A stretch of 64,000 bases of DNA from Streptomyces sp. NBC_01689. GTDB taxonomy: Bacteria; Actinomycetota; Actinomycetes; Streptomycetales; Streptomycetaceae. Position 1 is the stretch's first letter. Each line of letters begins with the position of its first letter. A program made the translations under genes and the position numbers. This document shows, piece after piece, positions 15,103-23,269 of the stretch. The notes beneath the pieces were generated by a model. It saw only the letters and a program-made list of their open reading frames with translations, was not told the DNA's origin and searched no databases. The stretch covers positions 3,968,001-4,032,000 of the forward strand of contig NZ_CP109592.1 in assembly GCF_036250675.1 (NCBI RefSeq). The letters run 5' to 3'.

Positions 15103-16283
15103 GCACCGGATCCTACGGGGTGTCCCGCGGCCTCGGGAGGGGCCTCGGCCGGCACCCTGGCGACCAGCCGGAAGCCCCTGCGCACCCGGCCCGCCTCCAG
15201 CGTCCCGCCGGCCTTCTCCAGGCGCTCGGTCAGTCCCGTGAGGCCGTTCCCGGGACCGGCGCCGGAACCGCCCGAACCGTCGTCCTCCACGACCAGTTCG
15301 AGCACCGGCCCGTCGAGTGTCTGGCGGCGGACGCACTCCACCACGCAGCGCCGGGCGCCGCTGTGCCGTACGACGTTGGTGACCGCCTCGCGCAACGCCC
15401 AGGCCAGCGCGGACTCGCTCTCCTCGGCGACCCCGGCGAGACCGGCGAGGTCCGGCTCGGTCGGCAGCTCGGCGGTGATTCCGGCCGCCGTCAACGCGAC
15501 CTGCGCACCGGCCAGTTCACCGGAGAGCCGGGGCCTGCGGTAGCCGGTGACGGCTTCGCGCACGTCGACCAGCGCCTGTCTGCTGACCTGTTCGATGTCG
15601 GCGACCTGCTGAGCCGCGTCCTCGGGCCGGTCCGGGAGCATCCGTCCGGCCAGTTCGCTCTTGAGCGTGATCAGCGACAGCGAGTGGCCGAGCAGGTCGT
15701 GCAGGTCCCGGGCCAGCCGCAGCCGTTCCTCGTTCGCGGCCAGTTGGGCCACCGTCGCACGGGCCTCGCGCAGCGCGATCGTGGTGCGGATCAGTTCGCG
15801 TACGCCGGTCATCGCGAACCCGCCGAGGAGGGCCGGGATGAGAAGCCCGGCCAGATACGACCTGCCGCCCGGGGCCGTCAGCGCGGTCGCCGTCAGCAGG
15901 ACGCACACGGCCGGGATGGCCCAGCGCGCCATCCGCAGCGGGAGCGCGGCGCCGGACGCGATCGAGACGTACACGAACAGGACGAGCCACTCCCGCCCCA
16001 GGGTGAGGGCGAGGAGGCCGGACTGGGCCGCGAGGACCGCCAGCGAGCCCAGGATCCAGGAGGTGGAGTCGCCGCGGCCGGTACGGAAGACCAGTGCCCC
16101 GTACCAGCCGACGAAGACCGCCAGGCCGATCCAGCCGAGCACGACGACACCGGTGCTGTGGCCGCCGTGCACCAGATCGCTGACGGGCGCGCTCAGATAG
16201 ACGAGCCAGATGCCCGTCCAGACGGCCTTGACCAGCCGCTGTCTGTGGTTCCGCGGGGGTTGCCCGATGCCGACGCTGCTCAC
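15099..16283 (-). CDS. Membrane sensor histidine kinase (HisKA_3, NarX/DesK-like)
   Basis: 394 residues. The N-terminal half has about five to six membrane helices (about 24-165) with very short loops, so the sensor is probably intramembrane. A coiled coil leads to the dimerisation motif ERLRLARDLHDLLGHSLSLI with phospho-acceptor H195, followed by the GHKL ATPase domain (ALREAVTNVVRHSGARRC; VEDDGSG; GNGLTGLTERLEKAGG). The GTG start at 16283 overlaps the permease stop as GTGA and the 3' end overlaps the regulator, so all four genes are coupled. Intramembrane kinases next to ABC exporters often sense peptide antibiotics or lipid-layer damage. That is an inference here. Confidence 0.94.
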   Translation of the reverse strand: MSSVGIGQPPRNHRQRLVKAVWTGIWLVYLSAPVSDLVHGGHSTGVVVLGWIGLAVFVGWYGALVFRTGRGDSTSWILGSLAVLAAQSGLLALTLGREWLVLFVYVSIASGAALPLRMARWAIPAVCVLLTATALTAPGGRSYLAGLLIPALLGGFAMTGVRELIRTTIALREARATVAQLAANEERLRLARDLHDLLGHSLSLITLKSELAGRMLPDRPEDAAQQVADIEQVSRQALVDVREAVTGYRRPRLSGELAGAQVALTAAGITAELPTEPDLAGLAGVAEESESALAWALREAVTNVVRHSGARRCVVECVRRQTLDGPVLELVVEDDGSGGSGAGPGNGLTGLTERLEKAGGTLEAGRVRRGFRLVARVPAEAPPEAAGHPVGSGA

Positions 16284-17020
16284 GCTTTCAGCGTGTCCTT
16301 CCGGTACAGCCAGGCCGCGCCGCCCGCGAAGAGGAGGAAGGACACGGCGAGGATGGCGAGGTCCTTCGCGTGCGGGGCGTCGCCCAGTTCGATCGACTGC
16401 CCGAGGGCAGCGTACGCGTGCGTCGGCAGCCAGGACGCGATCCTCCGCAGCCAGTCGGGGAACGTGGTCGTGGGCATCCACAGACCGCCGAGCACCGAAA
16501 GGCCGAAGTAGAGGATCATCGTGATCGGGCGGACGGCATCACCGCTGGCCAGATAGCCGACCGCCACCCCGAGTGCCGCGAAGACGAGGCTGCCGGCCCA
16601 GATCGCGCCGGTGAGGGCGAGCCACTGCCAGGCGTCCAGCCGTACGTGTTTCACGGCGGCGGCGACCGCGAAGACGACCACGATCGACGGCAGGCTGATC
16701 ACGGCGGCGCTGGCGGTCTTCGCCAGCACATAGCCGCGGCCGGGCAGCGTGGTGAGCCGCAGCTGCCGCACCCAGCCGCTCTCGCGCTCCTTGGCGATCC
16801 GCTCGCTGTTGCCCATCAGGACGGCCGTCAGCGCGCCGAAGGAGGCCATGGAGACCATGAAGAAGGTCGGCACGGTGAGTCCGGTGCCGTCGACCTTGGT
16901 GGTGCTGTCGGAGCTGCCCGCGATCAGCAGGAACAGGGCCGAGGGGTAGACCACCGAGAAGAACAGGAACTTCTTGTTGCGCAGGGCCCGGGTGATCTCC
17001 AGGCGGATGAGGCTGTTCAC
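16280..17020 (-). CDS. ABC-2 type exporter permease
   Basis: 246 residues with six predicted helices and the ABC-2 fold. The N-terminus MNSLIRLEITRALRNKKFLF leads to the first helix, and the conserved region SERIAKERESGWVRQLRLTT lies in the cytoplasmic loop before helix 3. The last third carries the ABC-2 signature-like ILYFGLSVLGGLWMPTTTFP. The GTG start at 17020 overlaps the ATPase stop (GTGA). With the preceding ATPase it should form a homodimeric-permease drug or lipid exporter of the DrrAB type. Confidence 0.93.
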   Translation of the reverse strand: MNSLIRLEITRALRNKKFLFFSVVYPSALFLLIAGSSDSTTKVDGTGLTVPTFFMVSMASFGALTAVLMGNSERIAKERESGWVRQLRLTTLPGRGYVLAKTASAAVISLPSIVVVFAVAAAVKHVRLDAWQWLALTGAIWAGSLVFAALGVAVGYLASGDAVRPITMILYFGLSVLGGLWMPTTTFPDWLRRIASWLPTHAYAALGQSIELGDAPHAKDLAILAVSFLLFAGGAAWLYRKDTLKA

Positions 17021-17952
17021 TGCGACTTCGCCTCCTCGGCGGCGGTGATGGCGACGAAGGCCTGTTCCAGGCCGAGTCCGGCGACTTCGAGGTTGCGGGG
17101 GTAGAGGCCGAGCCCGTAGAGCGCGTGCACGGTCGCGTCGGCGTCGGAGGACTGGGCGCGGACGGTGTGCCCGGACACGTCGATCGTGGTCAGGAAGGGC
17201 AGGGCCCGCAGCGCGGTCTCGTCGATGGGGCCTTCCAGGTCGAAGGCGATCCGGCGGGCGCCGGCCTTCGCCTTGATCTCGGCGGCGGTGCCGTCGGCCA
17301 GCAGCCGGCCCCGGTGCAGCACGAGCACCCGGTCGGCGATGGCGTCGGCCTCCTCCAGGTAGTGCGTGGCGAACAGCACGGTCCGGCCCTGTTCGGCCTG
17401 TTCGCGCATGGTGGCCCAGAAGGCCTGGCGGGCGGAGACGTCCATGCCCGTGGTGGGTTCGTCGAGCACGATCAGGTCGTTGGCCCCGGCGGTCGCGAGG
17501 GCGAAGCGGACGCGCTGTTCCTGACCGCCGGAGAGCTTGTTGACCTTGCGGTCGGCGATCTGCGAGATGCCCGCGCGGGCGAGGACGTCGGTGACCCGGA
17601 ACGGCTTGGGGTGCAACTGGCAAGCGAGTTTGACCAGTTCGAGGACCGTCACCTCGTCCATCAGGCCGCCGCTCTGCAGCATGGCGCCCACCCGGCCGCC
17701 GACGATGGCCTCACGGGGGCTGGTGCCGAACACCCGGACGGTGCCGCTGTCGGCGTTCTTGAGGCCGAGGAGCAGGTCCAGGGCGGTCGACTTGCCGGCG
17801 CCGTTCGGACCCAGCAGGGCGACGGTCTCCCCCGGGTACAGGTCGAGTGTGAGTCCGTCCACGGCGCGCACGTCGCCGTAGACCTTGGTCACCTGGTCGA
17901 ACCCGACCACCGGGGTGGTGGGCGGTGCCGCTGTCGTTGTCATGGTGACCAT
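17017..17952 (-). CDS. ABC exporter ATP-binding protein (DrrA-like)
   Basis: 311 residues. Walker A is LLGPNGAGKSTALDLLLG, signature LSGGQEQRVRFALA, Walker B DLIVLDEPTTGMDVSARQAF and the switch His is in FATHYLEEADAIADR. After residue 220 comes the C-terminal extension typical of drug-resistance (DrrA-type) exporters. First gene of the operon ATPase-permease-kinase-regulator, in which every junction is a 4-bp overlap. Two ATGs (17952 and 17943) are possible; neither has a strong ribosome site. The promoter lies in the 272-bp gap to the next gene, which also holds that gene's terminator. Confidence 0.94.
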   Translation of the reverse strand: MVTMTTTAAPPTTPVVGFDQVTKVYGDVRAVDGLTLDLYPGETVALLGPNGAGKSTALDLLLGLKNADSGTVRVFGTSPREAIVGGRVGAMLQSGGLMDEVTVLELVKLACQLHPKPFRVTDVLARAGISQIADRKVNKLSGGQEQRVRFALATAGANDLIVLDEPTTGMDVSARQAFWATMREQAEQGRTVLFATHYLEEADAIADRVLVLHRGRLLADGTAAEIKAKAGARRIAFDLEGPIDETALRALPFLTTIDVSGHTVRAQSSDADATVHALYGLGLYPRNLEVAGLGLEQAFVAITAAEEAKSQ

Positions 17953-18121
17953 GGTGGCCGCGGACGCCGGGTGCCGGGCAGTGTCGGCGGTCCCTGGTGC
18001 CGGATGACAGATGTCATGCCGGGGGCGTGACGGACCGGGTGACCGGGGCGGGACCGGCCGAGTGGAGGAGGACGGGACGGGCCGGCTGACGGCGCGTGTG
18101 ACGGGCCGGCCGGGACACGGC

Positions 18122-18150
18122 GAGGGGGGCGCCCGGTGGACGCCCCCCTC
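18122..18150 (-). terminator. Terminator hairpin after the collagen-like membrane protein gene
   Basis: GAGGGGGGCG (18122-18131) pairs perfectly with CGCCCCCCTC (18141-18150) across a 9-base loop, 75 bases past the stop at 18225. Confidence 0.65.
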
Positions 18151-18224
18151 CAGTGCTCCGCCGCTCCGTGACAGCCCTGGCCCGTGTCCGCGTCGCCGGG
18201 CGGACGAGGCTTCGCGGACAGGAC

Positions 18225-20567
18225 CTAGCTCGGGTTCGTGGCGATGACCGCTATCCGGTTGGTCTTGCTCATCAGCGCCTGGCGCAGGGCGCCGTAGACG
18301 TCCTGCGGGGTGACGGGCGTCTTCTCGCCGTTGCCCCGGGTGATGAGCACGCCGTCGAACGTCTGGCCGTAGAGCGCCTTCAGGGCGTTCAGGTCGGGCT
18401 TGTCGACCAGCTTGCCGTCGGTGGCCGTCACCCGGAGGAACTTCCACAGCGACTTCTGCGGGCTCAAGGGGATCGAGTGCGCCGCGTCCGTCTGCACGGT
18501 CACCGGGGCCGACATCGCGGGCTGCGCGAACTTCGCCATCATCCGGTCGACCTCGGCGTTCGAGACGGTCGGCTGACGGGTCGTGGTCGCGACCTTCACC
18601 GGGGTGGCGGTGCCGGTCTCGAGCTGGGCGCGGTACGCGTCCACGACGGCCTGCGTGGAGCCGGCCACGTCGACGCCCTTGCCCGCCTTGCCGTAGACGG
18701 CGACGGCCTTGCCGGACTGGAACGTGATCGTGCCGTCGTTCGCCGAGCCGGAGCCGCCGCCGACGCCCTCCAGGGCGGCCTGCAGCTTCTCCTTGTCGAC
18801 GGGCATCTCCGGCTCGACGACGCGCTTCTGGCCGAACAGCGAGCCGATCACGGAGACCGGGTTGTAGTCGCTGCCCGCGGCGGCGCGGACGGTGGCCTGG
18901 CTGTCCAGCTGGAGCCCGGCCTGGTCCGGCTTGAGCGAGACGGTGGTGCCGTCCACCGCCAGCTTGAGCGGCTTCGTCGCGTTGGTCCGGAAGGCCTGGT
19001 CGAGCTTGTTGACCGCCTCGTCCCGGGTGCCGCCGCCGATGTCGACGCCGAGCACCGTGGTGCCCTTGGGCACGTCCGAGCGGTTCATCAGCAACCCGGC
19101 ACCGTAGGCGCCGCCGGCGAGGACCACCACGAGGACGCCCAGCAGGGCCGGCTTGTTGCGGCCCTTCTTCTTGGCCGGCTTGGACGGCGCGGCGGCCTTC
19201 GGGGCCGGCTGGGACGACTTCGGCGGGGTGTGCGGCAGCGGGCCGTCGGTGTGCGCGCCCGGTCCGAACGGCGAGTTCGGGGCGGCCGGCACGACGGGGA
19301 TGCCACTGGTAAGGGTGTGCCCGGAGACGTTGTCCACGGGGCCGCCGTAGCCGTGGCCGCCCGGGTCGGGCGCGGGCTTCTGCGGGGTGAGGATCGCGGT
19401 GTCGTCGCTGAGGCCGCCGGAGTAGCCGGTTCCCGTGTTCGGGCCGGCGAGTCCACCGGGACCGCCCTGGCCGCCGGGTCCCCCCGGGCCGCCCTGCCCA
19501 CGGGGGCCACGCGGAACACCGGGGCCGCCCTGGCCGTTCGGGCCGCCCACGGCCAGGCTTCCGGGCGCCGCGCCCGGACCGGCCGGGGGCACCAGTGGGC
19601 CGTCCCCGGTGACCGGACCGCCGGTCGGGCCCACCGGGCCGCCCGCGCCGTTGTCGGAGAAGTTCTCGGCGAAGTACGGGAGGGCGTCGCGGCGGGGTTC
19701 GCCGCCGGGGCCGCCCTGGCCGCCGTTGCCACCGGGTCCGCCCGGACCGGTGTCGCCCGGGCCGCCCGGAGCGTCGGTGCCGATGGCCGGGAAGGAGGCC
19801 GTGTTGCCCAGTGCCGCGGAGACGTCGAAGGAACCGGTGCCGCCGCCGTGCCCCGGTGCCACGGGGCCGGCGCCGGTGGCGCCGGGCAGTCCGGCGCCGT
19901 TCGTGCCGCCACCGCCGGGACGGGGCGCCTGCGGTCCGCCGGGCCGGACGCCGCCGGTGATGCCCAGCGGACCCGCGCCGTGCGAACCGCCGGGGCCGCC
20001 CGCGGCACCGCTGCCACCCGGCCGGGCACCGCCGGTTCCTGGGCCGCCCGGCGCGCCCGCGCCCTGCGGCGCGGCGGGTCCCGCGGGACCCGAACCGCCG
20101 GGCAGACCGGCACCGTTGGTGGACCCTCCGCCCGGACCGCCCTTGGGCGCACCGGACTTGCGCGGGGCGAACCAGTCGCTGGACTTCTCCCCGGGCCCGG
20201 ATCCGGACCCGGCTTCGGCCGGACCGTCGGCCGGGGGGGCCGCGGCCGGCGGCGGGCTCATGGCGCGCTGCGTCTCCGCGGGCGGTCCCGCGGGGGCCGC
20301 GGGTTCGGCGGGCGTCTCGGCGTCCCCGACCGGTGTGCGGACGACGACCGGCGGGATGGGCCGCGATCCGGGGATGTTGATCCGGATCCGTGTCGTCAGT
20401 GTGGTCTCGGTCTTGCGCTCCTCCGGCGGGGTGCCGCCGGCCGAACGGCCCGCGTCGGCACCGGTCTCGGAAGCCATGGGGGTCCCGTACGGGGGCGTCC
20501 CCGACGGGTACGCGGCTCCACCGCGCCCGTTGGGCCCGGAGGACGAACTGTCAGTTTCACGACTCAA
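18225..20567 (-). CDS. Membrane protein with cytoplasmic collagen-like region and external peptidoglycan-binding-like domain
   Basis: 780 residues. A conserved N-terminal segment (TTLTTRIRINIPGSRPIPPV, about 55-75) is followed by about 240 residues (about 133-376) dominated by Gly-Gly-Pro and Gly-x-x triplets, for example GGPGGPGGQGGPGGLAGP. A basic patch (KPAKKKGRNKP) and one helix (ALLGVLVVVLAGGAYGAGLL, about 472-492) cross the membrane, so by the positive-inside rule the collagen-like part is cytoplasmic. The exterior, about 290 residues, starts VPKGTTVLGVDIGGGTRDEA and resembles two PG_binding_4 repeats as in VanW-linked proteins. The start is a TTG at 20567 with GGGAG upstream; ATG at residue 31 is the alternative. 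Function unknown; wall attachment is an inference. Confidence 0.85.
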   Translation of the reverse strand: MSRETDSSSSGPNGRGGAAYPSGTPPYGTPMASETGADAGRSAGGTPPEERKTETTLTTRIRINIPGSRPIPPVVVRTPVGDAETPAEPAAPAGPPAETQRAMSPPPAAAPPADGPAEAGSGSGPGEKSSDWFAPRKSGAPKGGPGGGSTNGAGLPGGSGPAGPAAPQGAGAPGGPGTGGARPGGSGAAGGPGGSHGAGPLGITGGVRPGGPQAPRPGGGGTNGAGLPGATGAGPVAPGHGGGTGSFDVSAALGNTASFPAIGTDAPGGPGDTGPGGPGGNGGQGGPGGEPRRDALPYFAENFSDNGAGGPVGPTGGPVTGDGPLVPPAGPGAAPGSLAVGGPNGQGGPGVPRGPRGQGGPGGPGGQGGPGGLAGPNTGTGYSGGLSDDTAILTPQKPAPDPGGHGYGGPVDNVSGHTLTSGIPVVPAAPNSPFGPGAHTDGPLPHTPPKSSQPAPKAAAPSKPAKKKGRNKPALLGVLVVVLAGGAYGAGLLMNRSDVPKGTTVLGVDIGGGTRDEAVNKLDQAFRTNATKPLKLAVDGTTVSLKPDQAGLQLDSQATVRAAAGSDYNPVSVIGSLFGQKRVVEPEMPVDKEKLQAALEGVGGGSGSANDGTITFQSGKAVAVYGKAGKGVDVAGSTQAVVDAYRAQLETGTATPVKVATTTRQPTVSNAEVDRMMAKFAQPAMSAPVTVQTDAAHSIPLSPQKSLWKFLRVTATDGKLVDKPDLNALKALYGQTFDGVLITRGNGEKTPVTPQDVYGALRQALMSKTNRIAVIATNPS

Positions 20568-20727
20568 GGCAGGTTCTCCCGGTTGGCTCCGCCGCCCGTT
20601 TACTCGACCTCATCTCGGGCAGCTCGGCGGCGCGCACCACCATACTGGCCGTGTACGGCCCGCAAACCTCGCCCGCCGAGGAAACTGCCACAGGACCCGC
20701 ACCGGTCCGATACGGCGAAGTGGTACG

Positions 20728-21147
20728 TCACTTCCCAAGTCGGACGGGCCGGCCGCCCGGTTGCCGCCCGAGCCCAAGCGTGGCACAGATCACAGCGACG
20801 GCCATCCCGCCCAGCAGGAAGAGGTACGAGCCGAGGCCGGCGCCGAAGAGGAAGTCCCCTTCCGGGCGGGTGGCGGTGAGCAGGACGACCGCGACCATCC
20901 AGCCCGCCGCGGGCGCGACGGCTCCGGCCCGGGAACCGGTGGCCCGGGAGCCGCCGAGGAAGAGCCCGCCCGCGCCCGCCAGGGCCAGCAGCAGGCCCCC
21001 CGGGAACCAGCCGGACTGGACCAGCGTTCCGGCCGCCCCGACCACGGCGCCGAGCACGAACAGGCCCACGTAGGCGGCGGAGCGCACGGCCGAGGGGGCC
21101 CGCAGGGGCTGGGCGAGCACGCTCCCGCGCTCTCCGCTGGTACTCAT
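20728..21147 (-). CDS. Four-helix integral membrane protein, DUF6113-like
   Basis: 139 residues with four hydrophobic helices ([66 protein letters not shown]). The conserved [20 protein letters not shown] lies before the last helix. The ATG overlaps the mshB stop as ATGA, so it is made with MshB. A small membrane protein in this position is also found after mshB in mycobacteria (Rv1171, from memory), which suggests a link to mycothiol, but no function is known. Confidence 0.82.
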   Translation of the reverse strand: MSTSGERGSVLAQPLRAPSAVRSAAYVGLFVLGAVVGAAGTLVQSGWFPGGLLLALAGAGGLFLGGSRATGSRAGAVAPAAGWMVAVVLLTATRPEGDFLFGAGLGSYLFLLGGMAVAVICATLGLGRQPGGRPVRLGK

Positions 21148-22058
21148 CGTGTCTCCGTCTCCCTCTCGGTCCGGTCGCCGATCCCGGCGAACAGGTCCGT
21201 CTCCCGGTCCGCCCCCGGGCGCTCGCCGCGCACCAGTTCGTAGTACTCGGTGGTGAGAAGTGGCTGGGCGAGCGCGTTCGACAGCGCGAACCACGGCTCG
21301 GCCACCTCGATCTGGGTGGCGTGCGCCCGCATGGCGGCGGCCTTCGCGGCGGCGTACGCGGTCCCGTCGATCTCGGTGGTGATCACCGCGTCGTCGACGA
21401 CGCCCGGCACGTCGTCCACGGCGGCGGACGCGTCGAAGGGCGACCCGGGCAGTGCCGCGCGCAAACGCGCGAAGCCGTCCTCCACGACCGGGCGGGGTAC
21501 GCGGTTCCAGTAGACCTTGGCGATCTCCCAGGGTGCGCCGAGGCCGGGGTGGGCGGCGGGGTCCGCGGCCAGCTCGGTGGCGCGCAGGGCGACCCGGTGG
21601 GCCTGGATGTGGTCGGGGTGCCCGTAGCCCCCGTCGGGGTCGTAGGTGACGAGCACCTGGGGGCGGACCTCACGGATCACCTCGACGAGGTGGGCGGCGG
21701 CCTCGTCCACGTCGGCGGACCAGAAGGCGCCCGGCCGGTGGTTCTGCTCGACGCCCATCATCCCGGAGTCGCGGAAGCGGCCGGGGCCCCCGAGGAAGCG
21801 GTGGTCGGTGACCCCGAGTTCCTTCATGGCGGCGGCCAGTTCGGCGACCCGGTGCGGGCCGAGGCCGCCGTCGCGGTCGGGGGCGAGGTGCGCGAGTCCG
21901 GGCGGGATGACCTCGCCCTCCTCGCCGAGCGTGCAGGTCACCAGCGTCACGAGGGCGCCCTCGGCCGCGTACCTGGCCATGGTCGCGCCGTTGTTGATCG
22001 ACTCGTCGTCCGGGTGCGCGTGCACCAGGAGCAGACGCCGGTCGGGCAGTTCCGTCAT
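21144..22058 (-). CDS. mshB: N-acetyl-glucosaminyl-inositol deacetylase of mycothiol synthesis
   Basis: 304 residues. Removes the acetyl group from GlcNAc-inositol in mycothiol synthesis, the thiol buffer of actinobacteria. The LmbE/PIG-L zinc site is complete: [16 protein letters not shown] (H15 and D18) and the distal His in [19 protein letters not shown]. Other family segments are [20 protein letters not shown] and [14 protein letters not shown]. The length agrees with mycobacterial MshB. ATG at 22058 follows GGGTGGG. It heads a two-gene operon with the DUF6113-like gene. The 840 bp upstream carry no convincing gene. Confidence 0.95.
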   Translation of the reverse strand: MTELPDRRLLLVHAHPDDESINNGATMARYAAEGALVTLVTCTLGEEGEVIPPGLAHLAPDRDGGLGPHRVAELAAAMKELGVTDHRFLGGPGRFRDSGMMGVEQNHRPGAFWSADVDEAAAHLVEVIREVRPQVLVTYDPDGGYGHPDHIQAHRVALRATELAADPAAHPGLGAPWEIAKVYWNRVPRPVVEDGFARLRAALPGSPFDASAAVDDVPGVVDDAVITTEIDGTAYAAAKAAAMRAHATQIEVAEPWFALSNALAQPLLTTEYYELVRGERPGADRETDLFAGIGDRTERETETR

Positions 22059-22898
22059 GGCACCCACCCTACGAGCCCGCGTCCTGCCCGGCCGCGCCCC
22101 GGGCCCCCGTCGCGGGTGTGCCCGGCCGACCGGAGGACACCGCCCGCGACGCCCTGGTCGGGGCGGTGACCATGGACGGCGGTCCCGTCGCGGCGCGGAC
22201 CGGACTCCGGATAGCGACTGCGAAGCCGCGCAACCGTCCCCGGCCCTCGGGCGGCGGCCGCCGGCCGCCGCCCGGCGCTCTGCCCCCTGCGCCCTCCGCC
22301 CTCCGCCCTCCGCCCTCCGCGAGGACGGGACCCTACGGCCCGACCCGACGTCCGCCGGGGGGACGTCCCCTCCACACGGTCGCCCCGCGTGGCAGCCAAG
22401 GACGGGACCACGGTCCGACCCGGCGTCCGCGCGAGGGGCGACGCCCCCCTCCGTACGGTCACCCCGCGTGGCAGCCGCCAGGACGCGGAGAGGGGCCTCC
22501 GAAGGCACGGAGCCGGGGGCGGGTGCCCCCTCCCGGGTGCCGTCCGTATGTCACCGCGCCCGCGGCCGGCCCGGCGACGACACGTGCGGCCGGCGCCAAA
22601 AGGAGTGTGCCGGGGGCGAGTTGCCGAACCGCGGGCGGCGGGACGGAGCGGGCGCCACGCGGTCGGGCCGGCGGGAGCATCCCCGAAGCCGGTTACGGGC
22701 GTGACGTGTTGGGCCCGGCGGCCGACCCCGGCTTCCGTGACGCAGCGTGTTCGCCGTCGCCGTCCGGGCGAGCCCGGCCTGGGGCGGCGTCGCGCACGGC
22801 GGGGCGGGCGGTCCCGCCCGGAGGAACCGGGGTTCGGCCGACCGCCCGGGAGACGCGGGCTCCGGGCGCTCGCCGCGCGGAGCCCGCCCCCTCGCGCG
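22059..22898. other. 840-bp stretch without a convincing gene upstream of mshB
   Basis: Several overlapping reading frames exist on both strands, but all are Arg/Pro/Gly-rich, lack ribosome sites and resemble no family, as expected from random GC-rich sequence. The stretch contains short CCCTCCG repeats (about 22290-22320) and one large imperfect tandem repeat (22325-22482). It should hold the mshB promoter at its left end. Confidence 0.5.
22325..22482. repeat. Imperfect tandem direct repeat, units of 77 and 81 bp
   Basis: Unit 1 (22325-22401) and unit 2 (22402-22482) both begin ACGGGACC, pass through CGACCC(G)GCGTCCG-like and CCCCTCC-like blocks, and end with CCCCGCGTGGCAGCC followed by AGG. 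The differences are scattered substitutions and a few short indels. It lies in sequence without a gene upstream of mshB. Confidence 0.7.
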
Positions 22899-23093
22899 TC
22901 AGAACTTGAAGCTGCCGATCATGTCCGCGACGTTGGTCGTGAGGTCGCTGATGGTGGGAGCGACGGTCGAGGAAGCGAGATAGAAGCCGAACAGGACGCA
23001 CACGACCGCGTGACCCGCCTTCAGTCCTGACTTCTTCACCAGGATGAAGACGATGATCGCCAGCAGCACCACCGCCGAAATCGAGAGTGCCAC
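22899..23093 (-). CDS. Small two-helix membrane protein, 64 residues
   Basis: Starts MALSISAVVLLAIIVFILVK with a first membrane helix; a short KKSGLKAGH loop leads to a second (AVVCVLFGFYLASSTVAP), then a polar tail TISDLTTNVADMIGSFKF. The GTG start at 23093 is preceded by GGAGGTGATC, essentially a perfect match to the 16S anti-Shine-Dalgarno, so high translation is expected. I know similar short proteins from other Streptomyces but no function. Divergent from the S9 peptidase across 176 bp. Confidence 0.85.
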   Translation of the reverse strand: MALSISAVVLLAIIVFILVKKSGLKAGHAVVCVLFGFYLASSTVAPTISDLTTNVADMIGSFKF

Positions 23094-23269
23094 GGCGGAT
23101 CACCTCCAAAGATCCCAGGGACATGGGGGGTTGGTCATGGGGGTCGGTCATTCCATACAGCGGGCAGCAGGTTCATACCCACACACCGCTAGTGATCATA
23201 ACTATCCGTACGCGCGCATTGATCGGCGCACGGCCGCACAAGGGGGCGCATGGCCAATATGGTCAGGGC

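Noticed and set aside
18600..20200. Gly-Pro repeat DNA considered as a CRISPR array or satellite
   Set aside because: The repeats are codon-length and in frame with a protein; there are no constant repeats with unique spacers.
18153..20879. 908-codon plus-strand frame opposite the collagen-like gene
   Set aside because: A shadow of GC-rich codons; the minus-strand frame has the conserved segments, a ribosome site and a terminator.
22055..23030. Overlapping frames upstream of mshB on both strands
   Set aside because: Arg/Pro/Gly-rich random-looking products with no ribosome site; better explained as open frames in GC-rich non-coding DNA.
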